From: Bermanella sp049115935
GTDB lineage: Bacteria > Pseudomonadota > Gammaproteobacteria > Pseudomonadales > Oceanobacteraceae
Assembly (NCBI GenBank): GCA_049115935.1
Contig: JAGDZK010000015.1
Coordinates: forward strand, 1-64,000
DNA length: 64,000 bases
Reading direction: 5' to 3'
The notes under the pieces were generated by a model. It was not told the DNA's origin and did not search any database. It was given only the letters and a program-made list of their open reading frames with translations. A program made the translations under genes and the position numbers. Positions 1 to 7,977 of this stretch are shown here, one piece after another (within the stretch, counting starts at the first letter, position 1; each line of letters starts with the position of its first letter).

Positions 1-1105
1 CACAACTTGCAAAAATAGCGATGAATGTCGTCAGGCCAATTACGCCTTTTTCGACCATAACCTGTAGTATTTCATTATGAGGGTTATTCCACATACCAAC
101 CTCACGATTCATCCCAGGGGTAGCCAAGCGAATCTCCGTCGCCTTATCACTATAGCTACTTAACCCATGGCCAAATATTGGGCGCTCTTGAATTAAGATC
201 CACGCAGCCTTGAACATGTCTAAGCGCGCACCTAAAGAAGTATGAGAATCACCATCAAGATAACGCTGAAAAGATTGCTCCGTCCTATCCAAGCGCTGCT
301 GTACTTGCGACTGCTGACTAAACACACCAACACACACCACACATACAACCAAAAAACCAAGAAGCAATTTTTTATGCCCCATATAAACCAATACTAAAAT
401 ATAGACTGCCAACATCGCTATTAACGCCAACCAAGCCCCTCGCACCTGAGTCAACATACAAGCAACAGCAGAGCCAACGACAGCCAGCGCAAGTAGACAC
501 TTCAAAGAAATCGACTTATTACGCACAAATACAGCAGCATTAATAGCAAACCCCATAAAGATCAAACTAATAGCCGCATAACGCATAGGGTTAACCCCGC
601 CACTGGGGCGCAACCAGGATTGAGCCATTGAATTCCCGAAGGTAAACACATACCCCCCTTGCGTCTTCATGTACCAATACTGGAAGAAAGACAACAACCC
701 CAAACCAAATGCGACAACAGAAAAGACGACAATTAGATGAGCTAAATTTAACTTAACGTAACGCATCAAAAGAAAAAGAGGCAATACAAGCAAAAAGACC
801 AAGTAATCTTCAAAGTGATAATGAGCCGCCTTAGAATAAGGCCAATAAATAAAGCTAATTATGGATACAACTGTAAAGCTAGCAAATGCCAGGAACAAGC
901 AACGCTCCGACAAACCTAGCTGATGCCTCACCCCAGCGTAAATCCCCCGCCCGCCTTCAACCAAACCTAAGACCAACAACAAAACAGCAAAAACCTTAGC
1001 TAAATCGGGCACAACCAGAAGCGAAGATAAAAATAGCGAAAACAAAACAAACACAATAATCGTTAGCACTTTAGAGCAGACAGGCAAATCAGAATTTAAA
1101 TACAA
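1..1105 (-). CDS. O-antigen ligase / Wzy_C-family membrane protein (3' end cut by window edge)
   Basis: Reading the minus strand gives a long open frame that runs off the left edge. It has many hydrophobic segments and, near the edge, the stretch WNNPHNEILQVMVEKGVIGL, which matches the periplasmic H-N-E loop of the O-antigen ligase/polymerase (Wzy_C) superfamily. A preceding loop contains RPIFGHGLSSYSDKA, also typical. WaaL-type ligases transfer polymerised O-antigen from undecaprenyl-PP to lipid A-core at the periplasmic face of the inner membrane. The frame is closed upstream by a stop at 1112-1114 and has no ATG near its beginning. TTG at 1105, TTG at 1087 or GTG at 1069 are possible starts and none has a strong Shine-Dalgarno sequence, so the start is uncertain. 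Because a separate Wzy-like protein lies at 11.6-12.9 kb, ligase is the better guess here. Confidence 0.8.
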   Translation of the reverse strand, partial: MYLNSDLPVCSKVLTIIVFVLFSLFLSSLLVVPDLAKVFAVLLLVLGLVEGGRGIYAGVRHQLGLSERCLFLAFASFTVVSIISFIYWPYSKAAHYHFEDYLVFLLVLPLFLLMRYVKLNLAHLIVVFSVVAFGLGLLSFFQYWYMKTQGGYVFTFGNSMAQSWLRPSGGVNPMRYAAISLIFMGFAINAAVFVRNKSISLKCLLALAVVGSAVACMLTQVRGAWLALIAMLAVYILVLVYMGHKKLLLGFLVVCVVCVGVFSQQSQVQQRLDRTEQSFQRYLDGDSHTSLGARLDMFKAAWILIQERPIFGHGLSSYSDKATEIRLATPGMNREVGMWNNPHNEILQVMVEKGVIGLTTFIAIFASC

Positions 1106-1255
1106 AAGAAATCACACCCACAACAACTGTAAAAATACAATGATAGCAAACTCATGCCCTCCACCAATACAAATATGTAAATACCTAGACACAAAACATA
1201 CAGTTAATAGATTTTCACTTATTGAGACAGCAAACTACAATTTAACGAGCTACAC

Positions 1256-1283
1256 TTGACAATAGTTTAAAAATCAATAAGAT
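1256..1283 (+). promoter_or_regulatory. Predicted sigma-70 promoter of tRNA-Asn
   Basis: A perfect -35 hexamer TTGACA (1256-1261) is followed after 16 bases by TAAGAT (1278-1283), a 4/6 match to TATAAT. The tRNA begins 13 bases further on, a usual distance for a tRNA promoter. Seen by eye only. Confidence 0.6.
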
Positions 1284-1296
1284 ACGCATCAGTTGT

Positions 1297-1372
1297 TCCT
1301 CGATAGCTCAGTTGGTAGAGCAGTAGACTGTTAATCTATTGGTCACTGGTTCGAGTCCAGTTCGAGGAGCCA
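1297..1372 (+). tRNA. tRNA-Asn (anticodon GTT)
   Basis: 76 bases fold as a cloverleaf. The acceptor TCCTCGA pairs with TCGAGGA, the D arm contains AGCTCAGTTGGTAGAGC, the anticodon stem GTAGA/TCTAT encloses the loop CTGTTAA with anticodon GTT at 1330-1332, and the T loop contains GGTTCGAGTCC. The CCA end is encoded at 1370-1372. The gene stands alone between the O-antigen ligase and the WbpM-like gene, with its own promoter just upstream. Confidence 0.97.
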
Positions 1373-1416
1373 CTTTTAAGCTATACTGAGTCTCAGGATT
1401 GAGATGAGGCCACTCC

Positions 1417-3318
1417 ATGATAGATTTCTTACTGAACGCCCCCCGTTCAAGTAAACGCATAATCACTCTAAGTTTTGACTTTTTTGCAATTCCACTTGCT
1501 ATCTATGCAGCACTAGCCCTAAGGCATGGTGAATTATTTTTACACATCACCCACCCGTTACTCATAGTAATGCTGAGCACAACACTAATAACCACTGCAA
1601 TTTTCATAAAACTAGGCCTATATCGTGCGGTTGTGCGTTTTATGGCAGCAAAGGCATTTAGTAATTTAGCACTGGGCATCTCCATTTCAGCCCTAGTATT
1701 AGCGAGCGCATCCTTTCTTAATCAAGCCGACCTCCCAAGGTCCAGCATCATCATCTATTGGTTTACTGCATTTGCTCTACTGGGGATGCCACGCCTATTT
1801 ATTCGCAACATTGTCAGCCAGCTAAATAATACAAAGCGAGAGTCTGTTTTAGTTTACGGTGCTGGAAACCAAGGCATAGCACTTGTGAATGCGCTGACAA
1901 ACAGTGACCAATTCCGCCCAGTTGCGCTACTAGATGACGACAAAAGAAAGCAAGGCACCGTGATCAATAGCTTGAAAGTTCACCCATCAAAGGACATTCA
2001 ACAATTAGCAGAACAGTTTTCAGCTAAGAAAATTCTATTAGCCCTAGGAAACACCACTACATCTAAACGCAAGCTACTTATCGAAAACCTCGCCGACAAC
2101 CAATTAGAAATTCTGACCGCACCAGCTGTACAAGACATTATTAGTGGAAAAGCCAAGATAGAAGAAGTTAAAGATGTAGAAATTGAAGACTTACTTGGCC
2201 GTGATTGTGTTTCACCTAATAAGGAGCTGCTTAGCCAAAACATCAAAGACAAGGTGGTTTTAGTCACAGGCGCTGGGGGTAGCATTGGCTCTGAACTATG
2301 CAGACAGATTATCACTCAGAAGCCCAAAAAGTTAATTTTATTAGAGCTTAATGAATTTAGCCTTTACAGCATAGAACAAGAGCTTAATCAGTACCGCGAT
2401 AGCCACAACCAATGCTATACTGAAATCATCTCTATTTTAGGCTCAGTACAAAAACAAAACCGTTTAGAAACCATATTCAAAACCTTCAACGTGCAAAGCA
2501 TTTACCACGCTGCCGCCTACAAGCATGTACCCATGGTTGAACACAACGTAGTTGAGGGTGTTCGCAACAATGTATTTGGCACTTGGTACTGTGCCGAGGC
2601 AGCTATTAAAGCAGGCGTAGAATGCTTTGTACTTATCAGTACAGATAAAGCTGTGCGCCCTACTAATGTTATGGGGGCTAGCAAGCGAGTGGCCGAGCTT
2701 GTTCTACAAGCCCTATCCAAACGCCAATCGGACACTCTATTTTGTATGGTCCGCTTTGGCAATGTGTTGGGGAGCTCTGGATCTGTTGTTCCGCTATTTC
2801 GAAAGCAAATTAAAGATGGCGGGCCAATCACCGTAACCCACCCTGATATCATCCGTTATTTTATGACCATACCCGAAGCCAGCCAACTTGTAATTCAGGC
2901 AGGCGCCATGGGTAAAGGCGGTGATGTATTTGTGTTAGATATGGGCGAACCCGTTAAAATCGTGAGTCTTGCTCAAAAAATGATTCGCTTATCAGGCCTG
3001 ACCGAGAAAACAGACACTAATCCTAATGGCGACATAGGGATTGAATTTAGCGGCTTACGCCCGGGTGAAAAACTCTACGAGGAGTTATTAGTGGGTGACA
3101 ATGTAGAAGGCAGTTATCATCCAAGAATAATGACAGCCAATGAGGTTCACTTAAGCTGGCCGGAGACCCATAATTTACTAAACAGGCTAGATAAAGCATG
3201 CCATGACTTTAAAGTAGAGGATGTAATCAATTTATTGCTAGAAGCCCCTGCTGCATTTAATAAACAAGGCAACAACCCAGACTGGGTATTTAACCAAGCC
3301 ATCAAAAATGGCGCTTAA
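1417..3318 (+). CDS. WbpM-type membrane nucleoside-diphosphate-sugar 4,6-dehydratase
   Basis: The 633-residue protein has the full architecture of the WbpM/FlaA1-long family: about four hydrophobic segments in residues 15-130, a first Rossmann-like domain beginning with YGAGNQG near 147, and a C-terminal SDR domain with the NAD motif TGAGGSIG (284-291). In place of the usual catalytic YxxxK it has M419-x3-K423 after STDKAVRPTNV, the hallmark of this 4,6-dehydratase group. The family converts UDP-GlcNAc to a UDP-4-keto-6-deoxy sugar, the precursor of QuiNAc, FucNAc or bacillosamine-type residues. It lies on the opposite strand from the rest of the cluster and converges with it. No dedicated 4-keto reductase or 4-aminotransferase was recognised in the window, so the final sugar cannot be named. 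Confidence 0.93.
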   Translation: MIDFLLNAPRSSKRIITLSFDFFAIPLAIYAALALRHGELFLHITHPLLIVMLSTTLITTAIFIKLGLYRAVVRFMAAKAFSNLALGISISALVLASASFLNQADLPRSSIIIYWFTAFALLGMPRLFIRNIVSQLNNTKRESVLVYGAGNQGIALVNALTNSDQFRPVALLDDDKRKQGTVINSLKVHPSKDIQQLAEQFSAKKILLALGNTTTSKRKLLIENLADNQLEILTAPAVQDIISGKAKIEEVKDVEIEDLLGRDCVSPNKELLSQNIKDKVVLVTGAGGSIGSELCRQIITQKPKKLILLELNEFSLYSIEQELNQYRDSHNQCYTEIISILGSVQKQNRLETIFKTFNVQSIYHAAAYKHVPMVEHNVVEGVRNNVFGTWYCAEAAIKAGVECFVLISTDKAVRPTNVMGASKRVAELVLQALSKRQSDTLFCMVRFGNVLGSSGSVVPLFRKQIKDGGPITVTHPDIIRYFMTIPEASQLVIQAGAMGKGGDVFVLDMGEPVKIVSLAQKMIRLSGLTEKTDTNPNGDIGIEFSGLRPGEKLYEELLVGDNVEGSYHPRIMTANEVHLSWPETHNLLNRLDKACHDFKVEDVINLLLEAPAAFNKQGNNPDWVFNQAIKNGA

Positions 3319-3332
3319 TAGCGCCATTTTTT
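3307..3332 (+). terminator. Rho-independent terminator of the wbpM-like gene, probably bidirectional
   Basis: An 8-bp perfect stem, AATGGCGC (3307-3314) with GCGCCATT (3321-3328), and a 6-base loop are followed by a T run. The left arm overlaps the last codons and the stop codon lies in the loop. The reverse strand also ends in a T run, so it may serve the converging operon. Confidence 0.8.
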
Positions 3333-3336
3333 ATTT

Positions 3337-3359
3337 GTAGGAGGGAGCTTGCTCGCGAC
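3337..3359 (+). repeat. REP-like palindromic repeat, family B (GGAGNGAGCTTGCTCGCGA type)
   Basis: GTAGGAGGGAGCTTGCTCGCGAC-type sequence with the inverted core GAGC-TT-GCTC. Two close relatives sit inside the RNase gene near 22.27 and 22.33 kb. The type resembles REP elements common in Pseudomonas and relatives. A second small palindrome, CACAGGG (3373-3379) with CCCTGTG (3390-3396), follows. I see no supported gene in the rest of 3397-3612. Confidence 0.6.
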
Positions 3360-3612
3360 ATCCGTATTTGTTCACAGGGTGGATCCTACCCCTGTGAGCA
3401 AACACCAAAATATCCGTAAGCGAATCAACCCTACCCACTCCCAAGCAAATTGCTAAAATTCTCCACCATCTCTAATCCAGCTACACGCCCAACCTTGCAG
3501 CACTCGCAAAAGCATCGCTAAAAGAAAGCCTCGACGTATTCCAAGACAGTAGCTTCATAAGCAAGCTCTTCGTTCCCTACATAACCCTACATTTTTTAGG
3601 AGGCTCCTTGCG

Positions 3613-4173
3613 CTACTTAACCCTATCCCCTGCCCCAGCGCCCAAAACAGTCTGAAAAATAAATTTAAAATAATTAACCACTGACATTTCTCGAATCATT
3701 TTTACATCCGTCTTGGCTAATAATTCCGGGGTCGACATATCAATGTCATTTACTTGTGCCAAACCTGTGATCCCTGGGCGAACAGAAAAAACACCTTCGC
3801 GTTCACGAGCCGCAGTTAACTCTGCCTGATTAAACAACCCCGGTCGTGGGCCAACCAAACTCATCTCGCCTTTTAGTACATTCCAAAGCTGAGGTAATTC
3901 ATCCAATTTAGTTTTACGTAAGAAACTACCTAACTTAGTGATTGAGGCTGTACTGGCTAAATGACTAGCAACAGATACAGTATCAACCGACATGGTTCTA
4001 AACTTAACAAGGGTAAATGGCTTTTTATTTTTTCCCACTCGTTCTTGTTTAAAAACAGGAGAGCCCGTATCAAACAAGCCGATAATATAAATAATTAACA
4101 ATACCGGTGAACCAAAAACCAAGCCCAATAATGAAAACACGATATCAAACAGCCTGATCATAACATTCCACAT
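3613..4173 (-). CDS. Small phosphoglycosyl transferase (PglC/WcaJ-C type) starting O-unit synthesis
   Basis: This 186-residue protein is a complete bacterial sugar transferase core. It has one N-terminal hydrophobic re-entrant helix (about 6-33), then KQERVGKNKKPF, LVKFRTM, the catalytic Asp-Glu pair in KTKLDELPQLWNVLKGEM and the signature SLVGPRPGL. Such monotopic enzymes move a phospho-sugar from a UDP-sugar to undecaprenyl phosphate, the first membrane step in O-unit assembly. With the WbpM-type dehydratase next door the substrate is probably a 6-deoxy amino sugar, which is an inference. It is the last gene of the minus-strand operon and its start overlaps the preceding glycosyltransferase by 29 bases. 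Confidence 0.92.
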   Translation of the reverse strand: MWNVMIRLFDIVFSLLGLVFGSPVLLIIYIIGLFDTGSPVFKQERVGKNKKPFTLVKFRTMSVDTVSVASHLASTASITKLGSFLRKTKLDELPQLWNVLKGEMSLVGPRPGLFNQAELTAAREREGVFSVRPGITGLAQVNDIDMSTPELLAKTDVKMIREMSVVNYFKFIFQTVLGAGAGDRVK

Positions 4174-5377
4174 CAGTTATTAAACGAATGGCCAACTTAT
4201 CATAGGTATGATTTTTGATAATATAGCTTTTGGATGAGCCCCGGATCTCAGCAAGTGCAGCTTCAGGTAATGAAGCTAATTCATGAATGGCTTCAACAAA
4301 CGCATTATTATCCGTGGAAGGTACCTCTGCTCCGCAAGCAGCATCTACAATAGGGTGATAGTTTGGAGTATCTATATAATAAATAACAGGGACCCCAGAA
4401 TATATATATTCATATAGTTTATTGGGTGATACCCCATACCTATATAAACTTGAAGGCTTAGCACCTACACACAATATATCCATCAATGATTGAAGTTTAT
4501 AAATATCATTCTTAGGAACAGCATTCATAAAAATAACATTAGACAATCCATTATTATCGCAATAATTAACTAGGTCAGATAACTCCTTACCTTGCCCGAC
4601 TATTAGAAAAACATACCTACTATCTTCTTTTAAGCGCTTAGCCGCCTCGAGCATTGTACTTAATGCATTCGCCTCACCAAGAGTTCCCGTATAGCCTATC
4701 ACTTTCTTATTCTTGGCTCCCTCGGGTAGGTAAACGTTAGATGTAGCAATACCAATTTCAACATCGGAAGTACTGATACCGTTTGGTATCCATACAAACT
4801 TATTAGCTGTAACACCAACTTCTTGAAGCCTGATATCTAGATTTGCAAGATTCGAACTAACCACATTTGCTTTTCGATAACAAAATTTTTCAACATAAGT
4901 TAAAAAACGAACAAATAAATTGTTTCTAGAAATACCACCGATCTCTACAAGGGTTTCAGGCCAAACATCCCTAACATCGAAAACTGATTTTGCCTTCACT
5001 AGCTTGGATAAAAGCCAAGCACCTAAAAAACCAATAGGAGCAGGAGAAGAGTAATGCACTTGTACAGGTTTACTTTTAAGCAACGAAAGAAAAGGAAGGT
5101 ATAACGCAAATAAAAACCAATTTAAAACACGTATTGGACTATTTGCTCTACTATACGGCAGTGTTTTAAGCCAAAGTATATTTAATTTACCGTCCTTATC
5201 ATTCTTCCACATGCCCCTGTACTTTGGCATTTTACGCAAGAGATGGTGATTAGAAGAGGTCACAAGTAAAGTGTCTTCGCCCGATTCAGCCAAAGATTTA
5301 GCAATATAGTAATACCGCCCACCAAAACCTTCTTCTGGAGTAGAGGCGTATTGATTAATAAAAAAATATGAACTCAT
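4145..5377 (-). CDS. Glycosyltransferase family 4, WbuB-like
   Basis: The 410-residue cytoplasmic protein has a GT-B fold. The N-terminal half (GFGGRYYYIAKSLAESG and LVTSSNHH) resembles the WbuB group of amino-sugar transferases. The C-terminal half has the donor-binding segments VIGYTGTLGEANALSTMLEA and GAKPSSLYRYGVSPNKLYEYIYSGVPVI of GT4 enzymes. It probably adds one sugar of the O-unit on the cytoplasmic side, perhaps the second, given its place beside the phosphoglycosyl transferase. The start codon shares a base with the stop of the acyltransferase upstream (TAATG), so translation is probably coupled. Donor and acceptor cannot be read from the sequence. Confidence 0.85.
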   Translation of the reverse strand: MSSYFFINQYASTPEEGFGGRYYYIAKSLAESGEDTLLVTSSNHHLLRKMPKYRGMWKNDKDGKLNILWLKTLPYSRANSPIRVLNWFLFALYLPFLSLLKSKPVQVHYSSPAPIGFLGAWLLSKLVKAKSVFDVRDVWPETLVEIGGISRNNLFVRFLTYVEKFCYRKANVVSSNLANLDIRLQEVGVTANKFVWIPNGISTSDVEIGIATSNVYLPEGAKNKKVIGYTGTLGEANALSTMLEAAKRLKEDSRYVFLIVGQGKELSDLVNYCDNNGLSNVIFMNAVPKNDIYKLQSLMDILCVGAKPSSLYRYGVSPNKLYEYIYSGVPVIYYIDTPNYHPIVDAACGAEVPSTDNNAFVEAIHELASLPEAALAEIRGSSKSYIIKNHTYDKLAIRLITDVECYDQAV

Positions 5378-6246
5378 TAAATATCTCGAATCTTTTTCGC
5401 TGGATTACCCGCAAATACTGTAGATTCTGGTACGCTTTTAGTCACAACAGCGCCAAGGCCAATTACCGATCTATCTCCAATAGTTATTTTTTGATGTGTA
5501 CAACTGTTTGGTGCCACCCAAGCGTTCTCACCGATTGTGACCCCACCGCTTATTTCAGCACATGCAATGACAAAAGCACCATTTTTAATAAGGCAGTTAT
5601 GGGCTATATGCACCAAATTATCTATCTTCACATTATTTTCAATAATAGTATCACCAAGTGTACCTTTTGCTATTGCAGTGCAACTACCAATTTCAACATT
5701 ACTTCCTACTACAACCCCCCCTAAATGAGGAAAACGAACAGGGGTTCCACACTGCAAGCGCTCAAAGCCGAAACCATCTCCACCTACTGAGCTACAGGAA
5801 CGAACACGTGAACCACTCCCTATTCTAGTTCCGGCGTGAATAACTACATTGTGCTCAACAATAACATTCTCACCAATGATACAGCCATCTTCTATCACTA
5901 CATTTTGACCAATCACCGCTGTTGGATGAATCTCTGGGGGGGAAGACCAAGTATTGAACCCAATTTCATCACATAAATAATTTAGAGCCCTAATAAAATC
6001 AAGACGAGGGCTATCAGAAAAAAGGTGTCCATTCTTATTGTTTGGCTCTAAATTCGAGGTTTCAGGGCAAATAATGGCGACCCCAGCAGTATCAAACAAT
6101 AATTCTTTTGAAAAAGTTAAGTCGCCAGAGTCTGCAGTATTTAAAGGGGCAACAGATGATATTTCAATATCTTCACCTGACCACTTTAGATCCAAAAATT
6201 CTGCCAAGACAGAAATTTTTACAGAGTACTTTAATCGATAACCCAT
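5377..6246 (-). CDS. LpxD-like left-handed beta-helix N-acyltransferase in the O-antigen operon
   Basis: The 289-residue protein begins with an LpxD-like uridine-binding domain (SSVAPLNTADSGDLTFS) and continues with hexapeptide repeats, including GGDGFGFERLQCGTPVRFPHL and VKIDNLVHIAHNCLI, which match the LpxD core around its catalytic histidine. It is shorter than usual LpxD (about 340 residues) and its C-terminus (VVTKSVPESTVFAGNPAKKI) is like sugar O/N-acetyltransferases. It is probably not the lipid A enzyme but a paralogue that acylates an amino group on a nucleotide sugar. It directly follows a PIG-L deacetylase gene (16-base overlap), which suggests remove-and-replace chemistry on an N-acyl group. 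Acyl donor unknown. Confidence 0.8.
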   Translation of the reverse strand: MGYRLKYSVKISVLAEFLDLKWSGEDIEISSVAPLNTADSGDLTFSKELLFDTAGVAIICPETSNLEPNNKNGHLFSDSPRLDFIRALNYLCDEIGFNTWSSPPEIHPTAVIGQNVVIEDGCIIGENVIVEHNVVIHAGTRIGSGSRVRSCSSVGGDGFGFERLQCGTPVRFPHLGGVVVGSNVEIGSCTAIAKGTLGDTIIENNVKIDNLVHIAHNCLIKNGAFVIACAEISGGVTIGENAWVAPNSCTHQKITIGDRSVIGLGAVVTKSVPESTVFAGNPAKKIRDI

Positions 6247-6869
6247 CTCACCACCTCAAAACTTTCAGCGTATTCAGAGCCTATTTGCACACCGCGTGTT
6301 TTAGCCAGCGAAAAAATAAATTCATGACTCATATAATCTCGGCCCGCTTGTGATTCATAACACTGCAAAGCACTATACTTCGCCTCTACATGCTCTCTTT
6401 TTACTTTCACAAAGCAGGTTGTATCAAAACTTAGATTATTCCATATCAGTTCATAACCAAGAATAGATGTGTTTTTAAAAGCTCTTAAACCTTCTTGCGC
6501 TATTGTTGCATGATCCTGATGAATATCTTTCAATGAAGGCATTAGCACCAAATCATAATCATTGTCTTTTCTAATCTTTATTAGAGATTCTAAAATTTCT
6601 TGACGAGCATAATTAAGCTTTCTAACTGGATAATTAAATACAATAAGATTATCTTCTAGAATACCTAGTTTTTTAGTTGCAGCACGCACCTCGATCCTTA
6701 AAATATCTTTAGGCAAATGATCAGGTACTGACTCTTCAGCAGTAGAGAAAGCAACATAAGTAACTTTTGCCCCTTGCTCAATAAGCTTGGAAATAAAAGC
6801 ACCCGCACCTAGTTCCCCATCATCAGTATGCGGAGCTAGAACAAGTACATTATTAAATCTGTTATCCAT
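6231..6869 (-). CDS. PIG-L/LmbE family sugar N-deacetylase
   Basis: This 212-residue protein has the metal-binding signature APHTDDGELGAG (residues about 12-23) and the second motif DIHQDHATIA of the zinc-dependent PIG-L family, which removes N-acetyl groups from GlcNAc-type substrates. There is no signal peptide, so it should act in the cytoplasm on a nucleotide sugar or lipid-linked sugar. It overlaps the upstream glycosyltransferase by 8 bases and the downstream LpxD-like gene by 16, which points to one functional unit. The likely role is to free an amine for the LpxD-like acyltransferase; this is inferred from neighbours only. Confidence 0.88.
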   Translation of the reverse strand: MDNRFNNVLVLAPHTDDGELGAGAFISKLIEQGAKVTYVAFSTAEESVPDHLPKDILRIEVRAATKKLGILEDNLIVFNYPVRKLNYARQEILESLIKIRKDNDYDLVLMPSLKDIHQDHATIAQEGLRAFKNTSILGYELIWNNLSFDTTCFVKVKREHVEAKYSALQCYESQAGRDYMSHEFIFSLAKTRGVQIGSEYAESFEVVRWVID

Positions 6870-7977
6870 TTTGTATCGACTCGTATAATGATATTAATTT
6901 TTTCGCTTGCGAATCCCACAGGAACTCTTTGATCGCCAATTGTGAGTTATTCGCTTTTACTCCCAATAATTCACTTGAGTCAAGTGAATGAATCAGTTTT
7001 GCAATCTCAATATTGTCGGTAACCCCCACATTAAAACCGACCTTAAATTTTTCATTAAATATAAGCCAATCACCAAAATCTGGCATAATAACAGTCATTC
7101 CACACTGCATATACTCAAACAATTTTAAGGCATAAGACATATAATATTGACCAACATTATTAAACAAGATTAGTCCAATTGAATTTTTAGAATAAAGTAC
7201 ATATAACTCCTGCCTACTAATAACACCATGATATACCGTATTTTTCCAACCAAGGTGCGTTTCCGCTATAGCTAATTCTTTTTTCTCTATAGGCCCAGCC
7301 AATGTTAATGTGTAACGCCTATCAATACTTGAAAGATGTTCAATCAAATTAAGCATATTGTATAAACCGCGAGCTTTATTAAGGCCGCCCGCGTATAACA
7401 GGTTATACTTGCTTGGCTGTTCGACTTTAAGTTCACTAACAGCCACTGTAGGAAAATTAGCAACTATTTCTGTCCTCGCATATTTAGAAAATTTTTTTTG
7501 CATTGCTATTTGAGGTACAACTAATGCGTCAAATTTTTTACATGAATATACTTCATACTTGGAATACAACCATGATATAGCACTGCGAAGATAGTAGGGA
7601 ATCCACTCCTTAGAGAGAATCTGTAAGTCTGTATTTTCATGTATGTCGAAAACCACTTTTCTCCCAAGCTTTTTTAGCTTGGTCGCAATGGGTATCAATT
7701 CTGGATCATGAAAGTGATAAAGATCTGCATCAAGCTCTATCGCTTTTTGATACACACGCTTTGGTGCATTGAGTATCCTATCTAAGCGACCATTAGATGC
7801 CCCTACGTCATAGATGTTAACGTTATTTTTCGATTCATCTCCTTTGCCATCGGCAACCACTAAAGAAACTACATATCCTTTATCAACAAGAGATGTACAT
7901 TCCTTCAAAAAAATTCTGGTATCGTAACGCGGGTGGACTGATGTAAGGTGAGCTACTTTACGAATAGTTTTTAACAT
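6862..7977 (-). CDS. Glycosyltransferase family 4 (GT-B)
   Basis: A 371-residue protein. The N-terminus (VAHLTSVHPRYDTRIFLKECTSLVDKGYVVSLVVAD) is the acceptor domain seen in many O-antigen GT4 enzymes. The middle (YNLLYAGGLNKARGLYNMLNLI, TLAGP, YHGVISRQELYVLYSKNSIGLI) is the donor domain, with ALKLFEYMQCGMTVIMPDFGDW as the nucleotide-sugar loop. It overlaps the end of the WbpG-like gene by 20 bases. It should add one O-unit sugar at the inner face of the membrane. Specificity is unknown. Confidence 0.85.
   Translation of the reverse strand: MLKTIRKVAHLTSVHPRYDTRIFLKECTSLVDKGYVVSLVVADGKGDESKNNVNIYDVGASNGRLDRILNAPKRVYQKAIELDADLYHFHDPELIPIATKLKKLGRKVVFDIHENTDLQILSKEWIPYYLRSAISWLYSKYEVYSCKKFDALVVPQIAMQKKFSKYARTEIVANFPTVAVSELKVEQPSKYNLLYAGGLNKARGLYNMLNLIEHLSSIDRRYTLTLAGPIEKKELAIAETHLGWKNTVYHGVISRQELYVLYSKNSIGLILFNNVGQYYMSYALKLFEYMQCGMTVIMPDFGDWLIFNEKFKVGFNVGVTDNIEIAKLIHSLDSSELLGVKANNSQLAIKEFLWDSQAKKLISLYESIQNG

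Noticed and set aside
1106..1160. Short 19-codon peptide (MSLLSLYFYSCC) upstream of the ligase gene, as an extended start
   Set aside because: It is in a different frame and ends before the ligase frame opens; only an unproven frameshift would join them.
3476..3655. Open frame reading LAALAKASLKESLDVFQDSS on the + strand
   Set aside because: It has no start codon, overlaps the end of the phosphoglycosyl transferase gene on the other strand and resembles no family I know. Decayed coding DNA is possible but unsupported.
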